Source of the DNA: Comamonadaceae bacterium UBA2334
GTDB taxonomy: Bacteria; Pseudomonadota; Gammaproteobacteria; Burkholderiales; Burkholderiaceae_C
DNA length: 15,869 nt
Direction of reading: 5' to 3'
Assembly (NCBI GenBank): GCA_002344885.1
Contig: DDUQ01000105.1
Span: 1 to 15,869 of the forward strand
In this document: positions 1-6,900 of the stretch, one piece after another
How the letters are laid out: each line of letters starts with the position of its first letter
Numbering within the stretch: position 1 is the stretch's first letter
Made by a program: the position numbers and the translations under genes
Notes under the pieces: generated by a model
Databases searched by the model: none
The model's input: the letters and a program-made list of their open reading frames with translations, nothing else
Told to the model about the DNA's origin: nothing

Positions 1-986
1 GCGTACACCGGCTGGCGCTGGCCGTGCAGCACGTCTTCGTAGGCGCTGCGTGCGGCGTGGGTGATGACCTTGTCGCGCACGAACCGGCCATTCACGTAGG
101 CAAACTGCTGGTCGCCGCGCGAGCGGGCGGCATCGGGCAGGCCGGCGCGGCCCCGAACGCGGATGACGGGGCCGGCCACGCCGCCTGTGCCGTCTTCGAC
201 ACCAGGCGCTGCCCAACCGCTCAGGTGCACGGTGCCGTCTACCGGCACGCTTTGGGTCAGAAAGTCGGGGCCCAGCACGTCGGCCAGGCGGCGGTCGAGT
301 GCGGCGGCGTCGCTGCCCTGGGCGCGCCATTGCTCGGTCAGCTTGCCCTCGTGCCAGATGGCAAAGCCCACGTCGGGGCGCACCAGCGCGTGGCGGCGCA
401 CGGCTTCCACGCAGTGGGCCAATTCGGTCGCATCGGTCTTCAAAAACTTGCGGCGGGCAGGGGTGGCGTAAAACAGCTCGCGCACTTCAATGGAGGTGCC
501 AGGCATGCGCGCGGCGGGGCTGATTTCGCCGCTGGCCCCGTGCAGCAGCCAGCCGTGTTCCTGGTCGGCATCGGGCTGGCGCGACAGCACCGACACATCG
601 GCAATCGAGTGGATGGCGGCCAGCGCCTCACCCCGAAAGCCCATGGTGCCCACGGCTTCAAGTTCGGTCAGGCTGTTGATTTTGCTGGTGGCGTGGCGCT
701 TCAGGGCCAGGGGCAGTTCGGCGTGGGCAATGCCGCAGCCGTCGTCTTCCACGGCAATCAGGCGCACGCCACCGGCCAGCAGCCGGACGGTGATGGAGGT
801 GGCCCCGGCGTCGAGCGCGTTGTCCACCAGCTCGCGCACCACGGAGGCGGGGCGCTCCACCACCTCGCCAGCGGCAATCTGGCTGATGAGGTTGTCGGGC
901 AGTTCACAGATGGGGCGGCGGGGTTGCCGTGCCGGCACAGGCGAGGGATGCGATGGGCCGGCTGGTGTAGGGGTTGGGGCAGTCAC
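1..986 (-). CDS. mutL: DNA mismatch repair protein MutL (N-terminal 328 residues; 3' end beyond window)
   Basis: MutL is the ATP-dependent linker of methyl-directed mismatch repair, coupling MutS mismatch recognition to strand incision and unwinding. The minus-strand translation has all GHKL ATPase motifs in order: an AAGEVVERP...RELVDNALDAGA block with the catalytic Glu and the Mg-binding Asn, DDGCGI, RHATSKI, GFRGEAL, then GTSIEVRELFYATPARRKFLK. It continues into the S5-like transducer domain (FAYVNGRFVRD) and runs off the left edge, so the C-terminal dimerization domain is not seen. I place the start at the GTG at 986, which gives a Pro/Ala-rich lead of about 20 residues before RRPI-ELPDNLISQIAAGEVV. 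It lies 7 bases after a minus-strand -10-like box, with no Shine-Dalgarno sequence, so the transcript may be leaderless. An in-frame ATG at 1028 is less likely because it would put the promoter inside the gene and overlap the dedA start. Confidence 0.95.
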   Translation of the reverse strand, partial: MTAPTPTPAGPSHPSPVPARQPRRPICELPDNLISQIAAGEVVERPASVVRELVDNALDAGATSITVRLLAGGVRLIAVEDDGCGIAHAELPLALKRHATSKINSLTELEAVGTMGFRGEALAAIHSIADVSVLSRQPDADQEHGWLLHGASGEISPAARMPGTSIEVRELFYATPARRKFLKTDATELAHCVEAVRRHALVRPDVGFAIWHEGKLTEQWRAQGSDAAALDRRLADVLGPDFLTQSVPVDGTVHLSGWAAPGVEDGTGGVAGPVIRVRGRAGLPDAARSRGDQQFAYVNGRFVRDKVITHAARSAYEDVLHGQRQPVY

Positions 987-993
987 CCAGTCG

Positions 994-999
994 ATTCTA
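994..999 (-). promoter_or_regulatory. Putative -10 box of mutL (leaderless)
   Basis: Read on the minus strand this is TAGAAT, 5/6 to TATAAT. It is followed by 7 bases and then the GTG start at 986, so transcription would begin at or next to the start codon. The -35 position (about 1017-1022, CGGATT on the minus strand) is a poor match. Inferred from sequence only. Confidence 0.45.
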
Positions 1000-1013
1000 C
1001 GGACGCAGTGGCC

Positions 1014-1019
1014 GATAAT
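1014..1019 (+). promoter_or_regulatory. Putative -10 box of dedA (leaderless)
   Basis: GATAAT, 5/6 to TATAAT, followed by exactly 7 bases and then the ATG at 1027. No ribosome binding site fits between them. The -35 region (991-996, TCGATT) is weak. This box and the mutL box point in opposite directions 14 bp apart, with identical spacing to their start codons. Confidence 0.45.
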
Positions 1020-1026
1020 CCGGGCC

Positions 1027-1680
1027 ATGGAAATCATCGCCTTTCTGATCGACTTCATCCTCAACGTGGACAAGCATCTGGCCGCGTTCGTACAGGCATA
1101 CGGGCCCTGGGTGTATGCGCTGCTGTTTTTGATCGTGTTCACCGAAACCGGTGTGGTGGTGATGCCGTTTTTGCCGGGCGACTCGCTGCTGTTCATTGTG
1201 GGGGCATTGGCCGGGGCCGGCCTGCTCAGTTGGCCGATTGCAGTGACCGTGCTGCTGGCCGCGGCCATTCTGGGCGACCAGACCAACTACACCATTGGCC
1301 GCTACTTCGGCCCCAAAGTGTTCCAGTGGGAGCAGTCCCGGTTTTTCAACCGGCAGGCGTTTGACCAGGCGCATGCGTTTTATGAGCGCTACGGTGGCAT
1401 CACCATCGTCATCGCACGGTTCATGCCATTTGTGCGGACGTTTGCGCCGTTTGTGGCCGGTGTGGCCGAGATGACGCGCAGCAAGTTCACCGTCTACAAC
1501 ATCGGCGGGGCCATCCTCTGGGTGGTGGGGCTGTGCGGGGCGGGTTACCTGTTTGGCAACCTGCCTTGGGTGAAAGAGCATTTGGAGAAAATCATCTGGG
1601 CGCTCATCATCCTGCCAGGGCTCATCGCCATCGGCGGTGCCTGGCGTGCAAGGCAAAACTCGCAGGGTGCCGGTGCCTGA
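1027..1680 (+). CDS. DedA family (SNARE-associated/VTT domain) membrane protein
   Basis: A 217-residue integral inner-membrane protein of the DedA/YqjA/YohD type. The family is linked to envelope homeostasis, proton-dependent transport and undecaprenyl-phosphate or phospholipid flipping. Family hallmarks are visible: FTETGVVVMPFLPGDSLLF near residues 37-56 with the membrane-embedded acidic residue, a GDQTNYTIGRYFG segment, and the re-entrant ARFMPFVRTFAPFVAGVAEM with the essential Arg residues. Hydrophobic segments occur near the N-terminus, about residues 55-85, 140-170 and 180-205. The length is normal for the family. The ATG at 1027 is chosen because the protein starts MEIIAFLIDF as in homologues; the upstream in-frame extension would be the antisense of mutL. 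Which DedA paralogue it is, and its substrate, cannot be told from sequence. Confidence 0.93.
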   Translation: MEIIAFLIDFILNVDKHLAAFVQAYGPWVYALLFLIVFTETGVVVMPFLPGDSLLFIVGALAGAGLLSWPIAVTVLLAAAILGDQTNYTIGRYFGPKVFQWEQSRFFNRQAFDQAHAFYERYGGITIVIARFMPFVRTFAPFVAGVAEMTRSKFTVYNIGGAILWVVGLCGAGYLFGNLPWVKEHLEKIIWALIILPGLIAIGGAWRARQNSQGAGA

Positions 1681-1767
1681 TGCAGGTTGCACGTGGGCCT
1701 GACCTGACGCGAGGCTTGCAATGCGCGGGGCGGGGGGTAAACTGCCCGCTCGCCACATGATGCCCCC

Positions 1768-4602
1768 ATGCCACTGAAAGCCAAAGAAAAAAACTTGCCA
1801 CGGTTGCACCTGTTCGGTACGGGGCTGGTGTTGCTCGTGGTCACGTTGTCGCTGGCTGCATTTTTTTCGTGGCAGGGCGTGCGCGAGCAGACGGCTGCTT
1901 TCGAGCGTGTCGAGCAAGCCATTGCTGCGCAGCAGGAAGCGCGCCTGACGGCAGAAATGACGTCGGCCATGGGCTACCTGGATTTCACGCGGTCCCGCGC
2001 CGAGAACCTGTTGCGCCAGAGCATGGTTGACCGGGTGGATGGTGCGATGCAAATGGTCGAAGCGCTCTATGCACGCGAGGTTGGCAAACGTCCACCCCAG
2101 GAGGTCAAGCAGCTCATCATCGAAGCCCTGCGTCCGATGCGCTTTTTCGACGGACGGGGCTACTTTTTCGTCGATGGCATGGACGGCCAGTTCATCCTGC
2201 TGCCCACCGCGCCGCACCTGGAAGGCAAAAACGGTATCAACAACCGCGACGACACCGGCCACTACATCATGAAGGGCCTCATCGAGGCAGCAGGCAAGCC
2301 GCAGGGCGAGGGCTTTTCGCGCTACCGCTGGTACCGCCCTGACAGGCCCAAGGAAATGTCCGACAAGCTGGCCTATGTGCGCCACTTTGCACCGTTTGAC
2401 TGGCTGATCGGGACTGGCGACTACACCTACGAATGGGAGGAGATGCAGAAAAAAGAGGCCATGGCCCGTCTGCGTGCCCTGCGGTTCGGGGAGTCGGGAC
2501 GCGTCGGTCTGCTGGATCGTGATGGTCGTTCGTTGCTCAGCCCCAGCGACCCGACCCTGGAAGGGCGATCTCTGGGTGACATGCCCGAGCGGGAGCGGGC
2601 CACGCTGGCACGGCTGCAAGCGGTGGCCATGCAGGGTGGCGGCCTGGTCAGGTACGACTGGGTCAACCCCAAGACCGGGCAACTGTCGCCTAAAACGGCG
2701 CTGTTGCGCACTTACGAACCCTGGGGCTGGGTGCTGGTGGTCACGGTGTTCGACGATGACGTGCGGGGCGCACTGGCCGAGCAGCGTCGGCTGCTGGAGG
2801 ATGGTTCTGCTGCGCACACGCTCCAGTGGGCAGCTGCCCTGCTGGGTGCGCTCGCTTTGGGGTTGGCTTGCTCGTGGGTATTTTCGCGGTGGCTGGCCGG
2901 TGTGCTCAAGGCATACCAGGCTGAGCGCGAACGCACCGAGGTGGACTTGCGCATTGCGGCCATTGCTTTCGAGACACAAGAGGGCATGACCGTCACCGAT
3001 GCCCACAGCGTCATCCTGCGGGTCAACCGGGCCTTCACCCGGGTGACGGGTTACGAGGCAGAAGAGGTCATTGGCAAGACACCATCCATATTGGCTTCGG
3101 GTCGGCATGACAAAGCTTTTTATGCCGCGATGCGGCAGGCGCTGTCTGACGATGGCCATTGGGCTGGCGAGGTGTGGAACCGGCGCAAGAATGGCGAGGT
3201 CTTCCCGGAGTGGCTGACCATCACCGCCGTGAAGAACCGCGAAGGTGAGGTGACGCATTACGTCAGCACCCTGACCGACATCACCCAGCGCAAGGCTGCC
3301 GAGGATGAAATCCGCAGCCTGGCTTTTTTTGACCCCTTGACCCGGCTGCCCAACCGTCGCTTGCTGATGGACCGCTTGCAGCAGGCGCTGGTGACCTGCC
3401 ACCGCAGCGGGCGCTCGGGGGCGCTGATGTTCATCGACCTGGACAACTTCAAGATCGTGAACGACACCATGGGCCACGACAAGGGTGACGAGCTGCTGTG
3501 TGAAGTTGCGCGCCGCCTGACTGCCGCGGTCCGCGAAGGTGACACCGTGGCCCGCTTGGGGGGGGATGAATTCGTCATCATGCTCGAAGAGCTCAGCCCG
3601 TTGCCGGAAGAGGCCGGTGCGCATTGCCGGTTGGTGGGCGAAAAGCTGCTGTACGAGCTGTCCCGCCCCCACTTGCTGGCCGGACAGGAGGTGGACAGCT
3701 CCTGCAGCCTGGGCATTGCCTTGTTCTCAGACCAGCAGCACAGCGCCGACGAACTGATGAAACATGCCGACCTGGCCATGTACCAGGCCAAGGCCGGGGG
3801 GCGCAATGCGCTGCGCTTTTTCGACCCCAACATGCAAGCAGCCATCATGGCCCGTCTGGCTGGGGAGAAAGATTTGCGTCACGCCATCCGGGACGGGCAG
3901 TTGCGCCTGTACTTTCAGGCCCAGTACAACCTTGCGGGTCGCATGACCGGGGCCGAGGCCTTGGTGCGCTGGCAGCATCCGCTGCGTGGCATGGTGTCAC
4001 CGGCCGAGTTCATTCCGCTGGCTGAAGATACCGGCCTCATCCTGCCTCTGGGTCAATGGGTGCTGGAGGCTGCCTGTCAGCAATTGGCCTTGTGGGCGGC
4101 GCAACCGGCCACCGCTGAGCGGGTGTTGGCGGTCAACGTCAGCGGTCGGCAACTGCGTCAGGCGGACTTTGTAGCTTGGGTGCTGGACACGTTGGCCCGC
4201 ACCGGCGCACCGCCGGGCCGCCTGAAACTGGAGCTGACCGAAAGTCTGTTGCTCGACAACAAGGAAGACACCATCCAGAAAATGACCGCGCTCAAAGTGC
4301 ACGGTGTGGGCTTTTCACTGGACGACTTCGGCACCGGCTACTCGTCGCTGGCCTATCTCAAGCGCTTGCCGCTGGACCAGCTCAAGATTGACCAGTCCTT
4401 CGTCCACGACGTGACCGACGACCCGAAAGACGCTGCCATCGTGCGTGCCATCGTGGCGCTGGCTGACAGCCTGGGGCTCAACGTGATTGCAGAAGGCGTC
4501 GAAACAGCCGCCCAGCGGGACGCACTGGCCGGCCACGGTTGCCTGCATTACCAGGGCTACCTGTACGGTCGCCCTGGCCTGACTGCTGAATTGCCCGCCT
4601 GA
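1768..4602 (+). CDS. Membrane-bound dCache-PAS-GGDEF-EAL protein (diguanylate cyclase/phosphodiesterase)
   Basis: A 944-residue c-di-GMP turnover enzyme. Order: TM1 (about 13-36); periplasmic tandem Cache sensor (about 37-345, with repeated GYFFVDGMDG and GRVGLLDRDG cores); TM2 (about 350-375); PAS (about 392-510, ending DITQRKAAEDEI); GGDEF (about 515-680); EAL (about 695-940). The cyclase signature is intact (GGDEF at 598-602), and an inhibitory I-site RxxD (R589-D592) lies five residues before it. The EAL side keeps E730-A-L, NVSGRQL, LELTES, the DD pair (D852-D853 in DDFGTGYSS), the LKID lysine and E909 in EGVET. Both activities are therefore possible, and the net direction cannot be predicted. 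Extracellular ligand sensing is inferred from the Cache domains. It stands alone and converges on ycgR. A TAAACT -10-like box at 1738-1743 precedes it, and no good ribosome binding site is visible. Confidence 0.95.
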   Translation: MPLKAKEKNLPRLHLFGTGLVLLVVTLSLAAFFSWQGVREQTAAFERVEQAIAAQQEARLTAEMTSAMGYLDFTRSRAENLLRQSMVDRVDGAMQMVEALYAREVGKRPPQEVKQLIIEALRPMRFFDGRGYFFVDGMDGQFILLPTAPHLEGKNGINNRDDTGHYIMKGLIEAAGKPQGEGFSRYRWYRPDRPKEMSDKLAYVRHFAPFDWLIGTGDYTYEWEEMQKKEAMARLRALRFGESGRVGLLDRDGRSLLSPSDPTLEGRSLGDMPERERATLARLQAVAMQGGGLVRYDWVNPKTGQLSPKTALLRTYEPWGWVLVVTVFDDDVRGALAEQRRLLEDGSAAHTLQWAAALLGALALGLACSWVFSRWLAGVLKAYQAERERTEVDLRIAAIAFETQEGMTVTDAHSVILRVNRAFTRVTGYEAEEVIGKTPSILASGRHDKAFYAAMRQALSDDGHWAGEVWNRRKNGEVFPEWLTITAVKNREGEVTHYVSTLTDITQRKAAEDEIRSLAFFDPLTRLPNRRLLMDRLQQALVTCHRSGRSGALMFIDLDNFKIVNDTMGHDKGDELLCEVARRLTAAVREGDTVARLGGDEFVIMLEELSPLPEEAGAHCRLVGEKLLYELSRPHLLAGQEVDSSCSLGIALFSDQQHSADELMKHADLAMYQAKAGGRNALRFFDPNMQAAIMARLAGEKDLRHAIRDGQLRLYFQAQYNLAGRMTGAEALVRWQHPLRGMVSPAEFIPLAEDTGLILPLGQWVLEAACQQLALWAAQPATAERVLAVNVSGRQLRQADFVAWVLDTLARTGAPPGRLKLELTESLLLDNKEDTIQKMTALKVHGVGFSLDDFGTGYSSLAYLKRLPLDQLKIDQSFVHDVTDDPKDAAIVRAIVALADSLGLNVIAEGVETAAQRDALAGHGCLHYQGYLYGRPGLTAELPA

Positions 4603-4617
4603 CAGGCTTGTTCCAGC

Positions 4618-4634
4618 GGCCGCAGGCTGCGGTC
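4618..4634. repeat. Short GC-rich hairpin after the GGDEF-EAL gene
   Basis: GGCCGCA, a 3-base loop, then TGCGGTC form a 7-bp stem with one G-U pair on the plus strand. It begins 15 bases after the stop codon. No T-run follows, so it is at best a weak or factor-dependent transcript end. Confidence 0.35.
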
Positions 4635-4659
4635 TGTCCAGGCGAAAGGTGCCCGGCTG

Positions 4660-4702
4660 GTCTGACGACGGTTTGCGGTTGGAGCCAGTTCAGTCGTCAG
4701 AC
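4660..4702. terminator. 10-bp perfect inverted repeat between convergent genes
   Basis: GTCTGACGAC at 4660-4669 pairs perfectly with GTCGTCAGAC at 4693-4702 around a 23-base loop. It sits between the convergent GGDEF-EAL and ycgR genes. The right arm lies within the last codons of ycgR, and the ycgR stop codon falls at the loop edge. There is no T-run on either strand, so a bidirectional transcript end or 3'-end stabiliser is an inference from position and symmetry. Confidence 0.4.
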
Positions 4703-5655
4703 TTCACGCGGGTCACCAGATTGACGCCCAGCTCGTTGACCAGTCGAGCCAGGTTGCGTTCCAGATCCATGGGCATGCGCTCGAATTCGATGCCCAGTTG
4801 CAGCAACTCGGGTTGCAGCAACGCCCCCACGGCGGCCATGGCCGACTCGCGGAACGCGGCGTTGGCCGTGCTGGACCGAGGGGGGGCAGGCTGACGCAGC
4901 ACCGCAGTGGCCGCCACCAGCTGGTTCAGCGCGGCAGGTGCCATGCGGACATGTTTGACCAGCATGTCCACCCGGAAGGTGTCCTGCCCGGCCGGGCCAC
5001 CCAGCTTGAACAACCCACCCGGGAAGCGCTTGCCCAGGTGCACGCTGTCGATCGGCGCACGCACCACCACCGAAACGCCACCGCAGCTCAGGTCCAGCAC
5101 CTTCAGGTTTTCGAGGTAACGCATGCCGGTCTTGAGCGTGACGAACACCCCCGATGACGAGGGCACCGGCACCCGGAAACTGTCCCGCCGCTGCAATCGG
5201 TACAGCCGGAACGGCAGCCTGGCATGCAGCACCTGCGTACCGTCGGGTTGCCCACGGCTGCCCAGTGTTTCGGCCTCGAAGGTCACGATGATGCCCTGCA
5301 GGCGGATGGAGCCGCGCAATATTTGCCCTTTGGCCAGAGGCGGGCTGGCCAGTGGCAAGTCCATCTCCATGGTTTGGGTGTCATCGCTGATGTTGCGCAC
5401 GCGTGCCGAGAAAGCCAGCACCAGTTCGGGCGCTTCGCCTGCACGGTTGCTCAGCACCACCAGCGTGACATCGGCCCCCGATTGCTCCACCTTGCGCATC
5501 AGGTCCAGGCTTTCGGCAAACGAGTCGATGCGGTAGCTGGGGTCGCCCAGGTCGCCCACCACCAGTGCCTGGGTTTCGGCTGCCATGCCGCGCACCACGG
5601 GCAGGGTCGCGGCAAATTCGGTTTCGGGGTCGGAGGGCAGGGCGGGTGAAATCAT
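4690..5655 (-). CDS. ycgR: YcgR-type flagellar brake protein (YcgR N domain + PilZ)
   Basis: A 321-residue c-di-GMP receptor. In enterobacteria YcgR binds the flagellar motor when loaded with c-di-GMP and slows swimming. The N-terminal half (about 35-135) is the YcgR beta-barrel domain; the PilZ domain follows from about residue 140. Both c-di-GMP-binding elements are intact: R147-xxx-R151 within QRRDSFRV, and D178-L-S-C-G-G183, fitting (D/N)xSxxG. It is about 75 residues longer than E. coli YcgR (244 residues). Much of the excess is an Ala/Pro/Ser-rich insert (about 231-275) that interrupts the last PilZ strands before GIEFERM. The start ATG at 5655 lies 6 bases after a TAAAAT box. The gene converges on the GGDEF-EAL gene and lies in a motility neighbourhood, consistent with a motility brake. 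Function is inferred from the family. Confidence 0.88.
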   Translation of the reverse strand: MISPALPSDPETEFAATLPVVRGMAAETQALVVGDLGDPSYRIDSFAESLDLMRKVEQSGADVTLVVLSNRAGEAPELVLAFSARVRNISDDTQTMEMDLPLASPPLAKGQILRGSIRLQGIIVTFEAETLGSRGQPDGTQVLHARLPFRLYRLQRRDSFRVPVPSSSGVFVTLKTGMRYLENLKVLDLSCGGVSVVVRAPIDSVHLGKRFPGGLFKLGGPAGQDTFRVDMLVKHVRMAPAALNQLVAATAVLRQPAPPRSSTANAAFRESAMAAVGALLQPELLQLGIEFERMPMDLERNLARLVNELGVNLVTRVKSDD

Positions 5656-5661
5656 CCGGTC

Positions 5662-5667
5662 ATTTTA
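5662..5667 (-). promoter_or_regulatory. Putative -10 box of ycgR (leaderless)
   Basis: TAAAAT on the minus strand, 5/6 to TATAAT, followed by 6 bases and the ATG at 5655, leaving no room for a ribosome binding site. No convincing -35 box was found 16-18 bp upstream. Confidence 0.4.
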
Positions 5668-5751
5668 GGCGGGGCGCCCGCACACTGCATGCTGGGCCAT
5701 CTGCAGAATTGTCTGGTCTGTAGCCGCTGTTCCGGCGTTATCCCGTTCGGA

Positions 5752-5773
5752 CAGGCCCTACAGGTGTGGCCTG
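5752..5773. repeat. 6-bp inverted repeat in the intergenic region upstream of ycgR
   Basis: CAGGCC (5752-5757) and GGCCTG (5768-5773) form a stem with a 10-base loop, about 45 bases downstream of the minus-strand small gene that ends at 5817. There is no T-run. It could mark the 3' end of that transcript; evidence is weak. Confidence 0.25.
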
Positions 5774-5816
5774 AAAGCCTGTTCTTGAGTGGGCGCGCAG
5801 AGTGGAACTTTTCGGT

Positions 5817-6347
5817 TCAAACCAGGGGCTTGGGCAGCGGCGTGTTCTCGTCCATTGAGCCATCTGCCTGGCTGTTCTGAGAGAGGTATCTGACCAGATT
5901 GAAGGCGAGCGCCCGGTGTTGAAACCCCTCCCGCTCCAATTGGGCCTCGATGTCGGTCAGCACCGTTGTGGCCGTGTGCAAATCGTGTGATTTGATCAAT
6001 TGGCTGACGAGGTCACACCGCAGCAGCAACAGTCCACGCAGTTCTTCCCATTGATGCGTCAGGCGGCCCTGGTCGCTGCCGCCCAAGGTTGCCGTCGCCT
6101 GGTAGGCGTGATGCGCCAACAGCGGCACCTCCTTGTTCATGATGGCTTCAATGTCGTTCAATGTCGCAACCGGCGCGTCGATGGCCATGGCCAGGCGTGC
6201 AATGCGGGCACTGATGTCGGCCAGGGTGTTTTCGGTTCGTCTGATGTCCTCGGGCAGGGCTTCGGTGGTGTCGGTGTTGTAATGGTGCATTGCAGCATTC
6301 TGGCAGAACCTGCGGAAACGAGTTGGCAGCAGTTCGTCGGGGTGCAT
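5817..6347 (-). CDS. Hypothetical helical protein, 176 residues
   Basis: I do not recognise this protein. It is predicted mostly alpha-helical. One amphipathic stretch, reading ENTLADISARIARLAMAIDA, lies near residue 45, and another, reading HQWEELRGLLLLRCDLVSQL, lies in the middle. There is no signal peptide or membrane segment. The tail (about 15 residues, DGSMDENTPLPKPLV) looks unstructured. The size and helical character would suit a FlgN/FliT-like export chaperone or another small motility accessory protein, but no specific motif supports that. The ATG at 6347 is preferred because GAGGTGG lies about 9 bases upstream and a TTGACA box lies further upstream. ATGs at 6365 and 6290 are in-frame alternatives. 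It is divergent from the plus-strand gene at 6453 and lies upstream of ycgR on the same strand, 161 bp away. Confidence 0.7.
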   Translation of the reverse strand: MHPDELLPTRFRRFCQNAAMHHYNTDTTEALPEDIRRTENTLADISARIARLAMAIDAPVATLNDIEAIMNKEVPLLAHHAYQATATLGGSDQGRLTHQWEELRGLLLLRCDLVSQLIKSHDLHTATTVLTDIEAQLEREGFQHRALAFNLVRYLSQNSQADGSMDENTPLPKPLV

Positions 6348-6383
6348 GACCGTGCGCCACCTCATGCCTGCTGCGGGCTTTCG

Positions 6384-6412
6384 AGTTCAGTGGGTGGTCA
6401 GTCAGGTGTCAA
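6384..6412 (-). promoter_or_regulatory. Putative sigma70 promoter of the minus-strand hypothetical gene
   Basis: The minus strand carries a perfect TTGACA (6412-6407), 17 bases, then TGAACT (6389-6384, 3/6). Transcription would begin near 6377, about 30 bases before the ATG at 6347, with a GAGGTGG ribosome binding site between. The -10 is weak. Confidence 0.4.
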
Positions 6413-6423
6413 AGGTCTATCAT
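6395..6423 (+). promoter_or_regulatory. Putative sigma70 promoter of the plus-strand hypothetical pair
   Basis: TGGTCA (6395-6400, 4/6), 17 bases, TATCAT (6418-6423, 5/6). Transcription would start near 6430, leaving a leader of about 23 bases before the ATG at 6453. It overlaps the opposing promoter at 6384-6412, so the two transcripts may compete. Confidence 0.35.
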
Positions 6424-6452
6424 TGCACCAGACGTGACAACATGATTTGAAT

Positions 6453-6875
6453 ATGTCTGGCATCTCGTTGTTATCAGGCGGCTCCGGTGCCTTGTCGTTT
6501 GGCGGGCAGCAGGTGCGCGTGCGCGAGTCGAAACGGGCAGCTGAGCAGGCCGAGCAGGTTGCCCGCGATTTGCGGCAGAAGGCCGATGTTGCCCAGCAGG
6601 ATGCCGACCGTGCGCAAAGCACAGCCCAGGGACTGGGCATCAAGGCAAGCCGGGGAGAAGCCCATGCCGGCCAGGTGCGCCAGGGTTCCGCAGTGGTGGC
6701 ACCCGCTGACACCGCCCCTGTTGCCCAGGTGGGCCAGGTCAAACCCGTCAGCAACGCCCTGAATGCGGAGGCCCCCACGGTGGAGCAACAGGCCTCGCCC
6801 ATGGTCAAGTCTGCCGCGAGCGTGATCGGCTTGGGCGGGCAGAAGCTGGGCCAGTTGATCAACGTGACCGCTTGA
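6453..6875 (+). CDS. Hypothetical Ala/Gln/Gly-rich protein, 140 residues
   Basis: I do not recognise this protein. It starts with a Gly/Ser-rich segment (MSGISLLSGGSGALSFGG). A charged Ala/Gln/Arg helix with coiled-coil character follows (about 20-60), then a disordered Ala/Pro/Val middle, and the end reads GLGGQKLGQLINVTA. It has one Phe and no Trp, Tyr or Cys. The ATG at 6453 is preferred; a TTG at 6447 would add two residues. It lies 25 bases upstream of a second low-complexity gene in the same direction, so the two are probably co-transcribed. Position between ycgR and the chemotaxis operon suggests a link to motility, but no function can be assigned. The opposite strand is also open over part of this region, but its reading lacks a recognisable protein. 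Confidence 0.65.
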   Translation: MSGISLLSGGSGALSFGGQQVRVRESKRAAEQAEQVARDLRQKADVAQQDADRAQSTAQGLGIKASRGEAHAGQVRQGSAVVAPADTAPVAQVGQVKPVSNALNAEAPTVEQQASPMVKSAASVIGLGGQKLGQLINVTA

Positions 6876-6900
6876 ACGTTTGTATGCAAAAGGTAACGCC

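Noticed and set aside
1011..1018. GCCGATAA, identical to the flagellar sigma28 -10 element
   Set aside because: No TAAAGTTT-like -35 element lies 11 bases upstream, and the downstream gene is dedA, not a flagellar gene. The overlap with the GATAAT box explains it.
24..1364. A 446-residue plus-strand open frame across mutL and dedA
   Set aside because: It is antisense to the clear MutL ATPase motifs and out of frame with DedA; composition is shadow-like (Gly, Ala, His, Gln).
997..3672. An 891-residue open frame on the minus strand
   Set aside because: It lies antisense to dedA and the GGDEF-EAL gene, whose domains are unmistakable. The translation is His/Gln/Arg-rich with no recognisable domain, typical of an opposite-strand shadow in GC-rich DNA.
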